From positions 496,001-560,000 of the forward strand of contig JANCRA010000032.1 in NCBI GenBank assembly GCA_024362935.1: a stretch of DNA of 64,000 nt. The letters are read 5' to 3'. The notes under the pieces were generated by a model. The model saw nothing but the letters and a program-made list of their open reading frames with translations. It was not told the DNA's origin and did not search any database. Positions 56,515 to 64,000 of this stretch are shown here, piece by piece; position 1 is the stretch's first letter; each line of letters starts with the position of its first letter. A program made the position numbers and the translations under genes. The DNA is from Setophaga petechia. Taxonomy: Eukaryota > Chordata > Aves > Passeriformes > Parulidae.

Positions 56515-57737
56515 CAGTTACTGGTCACAGCCAGCACGGCTTCATGAGAGGAAAGTCCTGCTTATCAAACCCAATTTCCTTTTATGACAAGGTAACCCAC
56601 TCAGGTCATCAAGGGTTTGGATTTCAGTAAAGCTTTCAATACTGTCTCTCACAGTATCCTGGACAAAATGTCCAGCACACAGCTGGATAAACACATGGGT
56701 GAGCAACAGGTTCACAGGTCAGGCATAAAGGATTACAGTGAACACAGACATCAGACTGGTGACCTGTCACTTGTGGGACTGTGCAGCTCTCTATCATAGG
56801 TCTTGTGCTCTTACACATCTTCATAAAGGGCTTGGATGCAGGACTGGAAGCGATGCTAAGCAGATTTGCACACAATACAAAACTGGAAGGAGCTGTTGCC
56901 TCCCTCAAAAGCTGGGAGGCCCTGCAGAGAGACTTGACAAATCAGAGAGCTGGGCAATCACCAACAGTATGAAGTTCAACAAGACAAAGTCCTAGATCTG
57001 CACCTGGAATGGGGCAGAATGTATGGACAGATTGGGGAATGAGATGCTGGAAAGCAGAACCATGGAAAGGGATGTGGGGGTCCTGATCAAGTTGAACATG
57101 AGTCACCGGTGTGCCCTGGCAGCCAGGAGGGCCAACCATGCCCTGGGGTGCATCAGGCACAGCATCACAGCTGGGCAGGGGAGGGGATTTTCCTACTCTG
57201 CTCTGCCCTGGGGGAGCCTCACTTTGAATACTGTGTGCAGTTTTGGGTGCTGCAATATAAGGAAAATATAAAACTAGGGGTGTCCAAAGGAGCGCAATGA
57301 AGATGGTGAAGGGCCTTGAGGGGACACTGTATGAGGAGTAGCTGAGGGCATTTGGTCTGTTCATCCTGGAGAAGAGGAGACTGAGAAGAGACCTCATGAC
57401 CGTCTACAACTTCCTCATGAGGGGAAGGGGTGGGGCAGGCACTGATCTCCTCTCTGTGGTGAACAGTGACAGGATCCGAGGGAACAGCCCAAAGTTGTGC
57501 CAGGGGAAGTTTAGTTTAGATACTAGAAAAAGGTTCTTCACCTAGAGGGTGTTTGGGTACTGGAACAGCTTCCCAGGGCAGTGGTCACAGCACCAAACCT
57601 GACAGAGTTCAAGAAGCATTTGGACAACACTCAGGCACATGATGGGACTCTTGGGGATGGTGCTATGCAGGGCCAGGAGCTGGACTTTGATGATCCTTGA
57701 AGGTCCCTTCCAGCTCAGCCTATTCTGTGATTCTGTG
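56515..57737 (+). mobile_element. CR1 LINE fragment with reverse-transcriptase remnant (sense)
   Basis: Begins in the RT domain (SQHGFMRGKSCL, then DFSKAFNTVSHSI) and continues through FAHNTKLEGAVASL, LGVSKGAQ-like sequence, and the untranslated 3' end. It closes with CTCAGCCTATTCTGTGATTC, the CR1 terminal repeat. The frame is broken by several stops and shifts. The catalytic motif normally FADD reads FAHN (56864-56875), so the copy is dead. It is the longest LINE copy in the window, about 1.2 kb. Confidence 0.95.
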
Positions 57738-60700
57738 CAGCTTCAGGTTTTGGTTAATACAATCACACAGCCACCATGCATCCCCTACCACCCAATGGCT
57801 CTGCAAAAGAGCAGGGGCAGAAGAAAGGCATGAGGCTTCTGTACCACTCAGACTGAGGGAAGAGGACAATGGAATTTGGGGACCAACAGTATGTGTGGAG
57901 TGAGAAGGGAGGGGATGCATTGCTCCCTCCTCTCCCAAATTTCTCCAGTTATTCCTAAGAACTGGTGAAGTTGTAAAGTTAAGCCTGCTGCTGCTCTCTG
58001 CTTCCTGACATAAGGGCTGGGTACAGGGAGTGAGCTGAGAAGGAATTCAGATTAAGCCAAATTCAGCACTGCAGCCTGTGTTTGGGCTAAGGGATGTTTG
58101 GTAGACCAGTGCAGCATTGCTCTTCTATGCCCAAGAGAAGCAGAGAAATTTTGTTTCTGCTTTTATTTAAAAATTAAAATATAACAAATATACTACACTG
58201 TGATTGTCAAAGTAGAGATTGTCTGTGGCTTTCCAACAATGTGAAATCTGAGTATTGAAATGGCAAAAAACAAAAAAAAAAAAAAAAAAGGAAGCAGAAA
58301 GGTTTGAGGTTTTTAAATTTAAAACATGGTTATGTCATTAGTGATCTTGTGTGCTCCTCTAACTTCCTCTAAGAAAGAAGCTAATGCCATCATTGAAGAT
58401 GATAGAAAATGCTACTAGGAAATGTAATAAGAAAATGCAGGAGGTGGAAGGCAGAGCAAACTAAGCTTGTGTATTTGTTGAGGTTCAAGAGGAAGCTCAG
58501 AAGGAAGTCTGTCAGTATTTATAACAGTGTAAATTCAGATAAATCAGCAACAGTGAAAGAAAAAAACATCAATTCTGTAATCCAACTCAATGCTAATGTA
58601 ACTTAAGTTTTTTAAAATTCTGCCAAGGATGACTCTAATCTGAAGACTTTAAACCTGCAGCCCTGCAGAGTGGGCTCTGTTGTCCCATTAGCAGAAAGGC
58701 AGTTGTCTCACAGCCCAGAAGCACTTACACCACTCCAATAGCCAGCACCTCCATCCCACTGCCTGGCTATTAACAGTAGCTGCCACAGTAAAATTATTCC
58801 TGTGGTAATGTGTGTCTGGGGTCTCACAGCTTTGAGTACTAGAATGACCTCTATACTAAAATGTGTGGGAAATAATAGTTTTTAATGGCAGAAACTGTGA
58901 ATCTTTTTCTGTTTTCTCTCATTGTCACAGGCTTACTATTACTGAATTGGAGATGCTGATTAACAGCAAGCTTTCGACACTCAACAAGTTAAGCCATTGT
59001 GTTGGCATAATTAGGGAACTAATTCTTTCACAGTTCACTCAAGCGAAGAAAAGAACTAGAAAATTTAAGACCTATTTTTAAAGGGGGGTTTATCCCCCCC
59101 AAAGTAACCCCTCTGACAGCTATTGTAACAAAATACTTGCAATTCTCCTGCACTTCCTAAGGCAACACTTTCATGCAGAGAATACAGTTTTTGGACTGAG
59201 CATCTATCTGTCTTTTTATTCACTTCAGTCATATGTGCAAATCTGTACTAACATATGCAAATGAAAAAGCTGAGTGCTCAATCACTGCACCTACTTTATA
59301 AATATGTCCCATCAAGTTTTCTAAAGATAATTTTGCAAATTCAGAATTTCTGAATAATTTCTGCAAATTATTCTTGAGAGATATTACTGTGACTATATGG
59401 AAGAAAGACAAATGCCAGAATGTATAATTCACTTGAAAATTAATCTTGTATATGCTTGTGCCAGATTATTTAACTTTCATGAGGAAAATGTTAGTAGGCA
59501 AAAAGATACTGATTCTGAGAAATTCCTGGGTTCCTGGAACCTCTGGGAACCAATTTAACTCCCTGCTTGTCATTACTGGTTATTAATGAGGAAGGCTTCT
59601 CTGGGCTTGTTATGCTTTTAATTGAGGGTATCCAAGTGGAATGGTAGTCAGCAGTCCACAATTTATTTTTTCAGCTGTCTAATGAGTGCAGCAGATTTGA
59701 AAATTGGTGTTAGTCTCTTGCTTTGGGCCTTCACTTCAAGCTTTACAAAATTTGTCCAAAGCAATCATAGCACAACTAGGCACCTACAGCACATCATTTA
59801 TTTAGTGAGGCATCCCTGTGTCTGTATGCTGTAAACAGTGGATGAAAGCCATTTTGGTTTTCCTGTAAACTTCTGTAAACAAAGAATTTGTACACTGCTT
59901 TCTATAAAGAGATGTTTTCTCTGGGCAGTTTTTGGTATGCAAATGTTGATTGTCAGGCTTTGTTACTTTAGCTACATAGACAATTTAATGCAGTTTCAGG
60001 TTTTATATGACTGTGAAAATTGCCTCACGAAATTTACTAAAGCTTTAGCACAGAAATAATCTGCTTTTCAGTAGCTTCACTCTAATTATACTTAGCAGAA
60101 AAAGGAAGAGAAAACACACAAGCCTAGCTCATTAAACAAGTGGGTGAACAGGAAAAAACCACCAGAGTAAAAGGTCATTACAGGATATAGAGGTTGATTT
60201 TCTAAGGAGAGATAACTGTTGTTCGAGCTGAACAACAACAAAAAAAGTTACATGCAATTGCTGAGCTGCTGCGAAAATTTATTTCAACCATGCAGCTCAA
60301 AGAGAAAATATTCAAATACATCCTGAAAACTTCAAGCTGATCTCAGCACAATTTCTGCAATACTCCTCAGGTTCTCAGAAGATTTGGTTTGACCATGGAA
60401 ATGTTCTGGGAAAACCTGATCCTCTGTCCAGGCAGATTTCACACATTATTTATTAGCTGCTGGACTTTGCTGTATGCAGAAGAGCATGTAGGCATTGCTG
60501 GTGGTCAAACCAGGCTGCTCCAGCTTCCTGGCCATGAGGAATGGCCAAGGCTGGACATTGTATTTGAAGTCCCAATACCTCTACTCAGCTTAAAGGAAAG
60601 TTTATTCTAGGTTCTTTTGCTGTATTTCTTGTTGTTGGTGGTTGATTTTTCCTTTGTCCTTCCTTCACTGTCTTCAGTCCTCTTACCTATAGTTTTTTTT

Positions 60701-63700
60701 ATGTTTATCCTCTTGCTGGATGGTCCTGTCACTCAGCCTCCAAGGAAAAGTATTGATCCATTTGAAGCTGAAGCAGCTGCCCAGGCAGGAGCTACAGAGG
60801 ACTGTTCATGTTTTTTTGGTACCGTGGTGAAATGCTGCCCCTACTTTATGTTTTTAGAAATAGTCATACTTTGTGGTTTTACTGGGTGGAGATTTTTATT
60901 AGTGATTTCTTCTCCAACATACCATCGGGAAATACCCCTTGAAAACACTGCAAGACTACTGGCAAAGCAGGAAGAAAGTTTTACTAAATTTTCTAATATT
61001 TTAAGTATTTGAAATTGTTGTCACAGCTGCCTCCATCTGAGTTCTGAGGAAGGTAAGTTACTCAAGCAAAGTAACTCTAAAGGGGACCTTACCTGACTGA
61101 TGGGTCCAGGCTGGGCTGAAATGGGATCCTTGACTAAGGGAGGGTGGGGGAACCTCACAGGATATGGCAGGGACAGGGGGTGCCCTCAGGGGCTCAGCAT
61201 TTTGTAACTGACACTTTTCTGCACCTTTGGCTTTCATTTCTGCTGACAGTCACTTTGCTGACACCCACCTTCATCTGAGCTGAGCTGCTGCTGAAAGGGA
61301 CCAGGCTTTCCCACTTGTACTCACTCAGAGTTGCTAAAACACATACTAGTGAGTTATTGTCTGTGTATCCCCTTGCAAACATTACACAAACATGGCAGGG
61401 TCTGTCTTCTGTGAGCCTTCTTGATGCACACACAGCTGTTTTGCAAAGGGAGTGGGATGTCCTCTTGAGTATGGGGACTGAGGAAAAGAACTTCACCATG
61501 AAGAGTCATGCCTGCTTCCAGACTTAGTCAAAGTAGGGAGCTAAACAGTTGCTTTGCATTTTAGTTATTTTGGGGGTTTATCTGCTTGGTCTTGGTGATA
61601 AGCTTCCAAACAGGTTTCACCCAAGGTCATGGTCTATGGAATGACCTGAAATAGAGGCATTTCTAAGCAGTGGCATGACCTTGTCTCTTGAGTGGCTCAG
61701 CCATTGCAGACTTTCATCTGCAGAACACTGAGAACCTTTACTGAGGCTCTGGTTTAAGTCATCTCCTGAGACACACCTCCTACAGACTTGGTCAGGAGTA
61801 CCTGGCCCTCATCCAGCTCTCCTGGACCCTGGCATCAGTGACTTACTGATAGTTACTGAGGATATCAGTCAATTTAGCCATGCCTGGTACTTAGAGAAAC
61901 TCTTCAATGTCAGTTCCTTCATTCTTGATCCATTTTGTTTCCTGCTCTTATAAAACTGGGTGTTGGTTTTTTTTCTTTTCAGTATGAACTGCCTTTATTC
62001 AAGAGTGTCTTGGGCTTTGATGTACTGCACCTTCACTGTACCATCAAAAGGGTTTTGTAGAGAAGTCTAAATCATCACTTTTCACAGTTGTTTGGCTTTA
62101 CTGACTTGAAGGGTTCAGATGAAGCCTAGGGATTTCTCAGTGCCATCCCTCTTCCTCTGGGGAATACTGACCGTTATTCTGCAAGCAAGCCAAATAGATC
62201 TGTTTGCTTGAATGTTTTGTCTGGGATCTAAGATGCTCTGTGTCTATTTACTTTGCTAACTTACCTTTATCCTGTGGGAGTCCTAAAAAATCGAGTTTCT
62301 CTTTAAAGGGCTCCTGCAAAAACAATTAAAGTAATTAAAATTATCTCTGTGTTAAGAGACTTGTTTTCCTTCCCTCCATGGCCCAAATAAGAGCTTCCTG
62401 TGATCTGAGTTCCAGCCAGGCATGTTGTAGGATGGAATTTTACTCTCTCAACCACAATTCCTTCTGTCCAACATGCTCTAGTAAAACGCATTTAATGTCT
62501 TTTCTGACTTAATTAGTGATGCCTCCAAATGTGTCCTGATGAAAGTAAAACTGGTGTCAACACCGAAGCTGTGGTTTTGCTGAATGCTGTCTCAATTTCT
62601 GCTGCCATTGAATGGGAAGACTGTCAATAAATTGAAAAAAATTTGATGTGCTTAGTAATTATAGTGACAAAGCTCAAATTTTCAAAGGACGGATATTTGT
62701 CAGTCATCAGTACCCTCAGCAGTCAGTAGGTAAGTAAGCATCTTCTCAGCTGCAAAATATATAGGTTTTAACTATAATCTAAAACACCTCGAACAGCATT
62801 TAGAGGAAATGAAAAGCAGAAAAGAATTGTAAAATTAAAAATATGTTTATCTTTTTCAGTTTGGAAAATAAAAAACCAATCAAAATGAAAGTGCACATGG
62901 CTAATATTTCAATCCCAAGTAATTTCCAAACAAACTGAACGGGTGTCTTTCTGTTATAATTTTAAGATGCATAATTTTGAAGTCTGGGAATCAAAAAGGA
63001 CTAATTTTCTCCATGTCTCTTTGAACAATATAAGTTTTATAACAAACGAAATCAAATTACTTAAAACCAGAAAGGGTATTTCCTGTCTATACCTCACAGT
63101 TCTCCTGCTTTTATTAACTTTGTCTACTCTTTTCCCTTTCTATGTCAGCCTGCATCAGTCCAGAAGGAACATCTTTGGAAGGATGTGCTTCTGGATCCAA
63201 AGTCTGGATGTGGCTACAAGAGTCATAATCTTAATAACAGGAAATGGCTAAAGTTTCATTTTGATAGAGTGGTGCACTCATCTGTGTTACCTATTGACAG
63301 AAATGTAATTTATTATGTGTCTCTGATATAAAAAGATGTATTTTGTAGTTGAAACACAATAAAATTCAATCAGTTACAGATCTCCCTTTAGCTTTTACAC
63401 AGATGGGATTATTCCTGTTGGTCTCACATTACTATCACAGAGTCTTTATAATATGAACATGAGAAAAATAGTTTCAGTAGGTCTTGTAACAAACATTAAT
63501 TAAACAAGAGCATGTAACACTCTCAAATCTCCAGGCTATTTTAGATGCAAAGAACTGTTCGCAGATTCTCTCGATGAAAATATTTAGGATCTTGTTAAAT
63601 CTAGGGAAAATTTTCTCACCTACACTCTCCTGCCTTACTGACAGCTTTTTTTTTTTTTTTTTCCCTCCCCCAGTCATACCACAAACTCTAGAAATCACTG

Positions 63701-64000
63701 TGCAGCTGGGGACCTCCCTGCAGCTCTGGTTGGAGTGCTGCTGATACACTCTGAGCTTCTGCAGCCTTTGAACTTCTGTTGGCCAACCCTGTTGCCTTTC
63801 CAGCCATCCTGGACAAACTTAACATGATTAGTCAGACATTCTCAGACCAGTTGCAGGAGCCCTGCTGATCAGCATATTCACCGCAAATTTGGCATGTTTG
63901 AAAGATGCTGAGACTTTGGGACTAATCTTTTTGGCTGTGCCTTTTTGGCTGCTGATGTTGGCTGGGCTGTGTATACGGGCCTCTTACACCTGGCATGTGC
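57738..64000. other. Intergenic sequence, no gene recognised
   Basis: AT-rich sequence with a poly-A tract at 58266-58289 and a poly-T at 63645-63662. A 131-codon plus-strand open frame at 60617-61012 is hydrophobic and matches no family I know. No splice-consistent exon set was found on either strand. Confidence 0.6.
58266..58289. repeat. Poly-A tract
   Basis: A-run broken by one C. No LINE or processed gene could be recognised directly upstream of it. Confidence 0.9.

Noticed and set aside
60617..61012. 131-codon hydrophobic open frame
   Set aside because: No family motif, no clear splice context, and a composition like translated T-rich DNA. Too weak to call a gene.
53071..64000. Possible miR-221/222 cluster, expected beyond CHST7 by human synteny
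   Set aside because: I looked for the mature sequences (AGCTACAT seed context) on both strands and did not find them; they probably lie further along.

Overview
The window looks like vertebrate, almost certainly avian, nuclear DNA. It has exons with long introns, four CR1 LINE fragments with the typical avian 3' ends, and one minus-strand solo LTR that resembles, from memory, an LTR common in songbirds. Two protein-coding genes can be supported: SLC9A7 (organellar Na+(K+)/H+ exchanger NHE7) and CHST7 (a Golgi N-acetylglucosamine/chondroitin 6-O-sulfotransferase). They are convergent (SLC9A7 on +, CHST7 on -), as in the mammalian Xp11.3 neighbourhood. There is no prokaryotic content, CRISPR array or operon.

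Layout: 1-31316 holds the last eleven coding exons of SLC9A7, about the C-terminal 440 residues; the earlier exons lie to the left of the window. Its intron types are mixed. Three introns carry clear U12 (minor-spliceosome) signals: an AT-AC intron at 1000-4252 and GT-AG introns at 5035-7375 and 22099-25294. A 111-base intron at 4810-4920 appears to start with a GC donor. CR1 copies sit at 8030-8332 (intron), 33017-33361, 48317-48740 and 56515-57737.

31317-51124 is the convergent intergenic region. It holds the unresolved 3' UTRs of both genes, two CR1s, a long (AC)n tract and the solo LTR at 40144-40722. An unrecognised 293-codon open frame (39256-40137, minus) begins directly at the LTR's downstream edge.

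51125-52529 is the CHST7 coding region inside a CpG island (about 50930-52960). The protein is complete and recognisable but is split by a one-base frameshift in a run of six G at 51697-51702, within the 3'-phosphosulfate-binding motif. That is either an assembly error or a real lesion. 53071-64000 has no gene I can support, only an RT-bearing CR1 remnant and simple repeats.

SLC9A7 and CHST7 both act in the Golgi/trans-Golgi network (pH/ion homeostasis and glycan sulfation). Their adjacency is conserved synteny and does not by itself show shared regulation. The most noteworthy observations are the three minor-class introns in one gene, the CHST7 frameshift and the LTR-abutting open frame.
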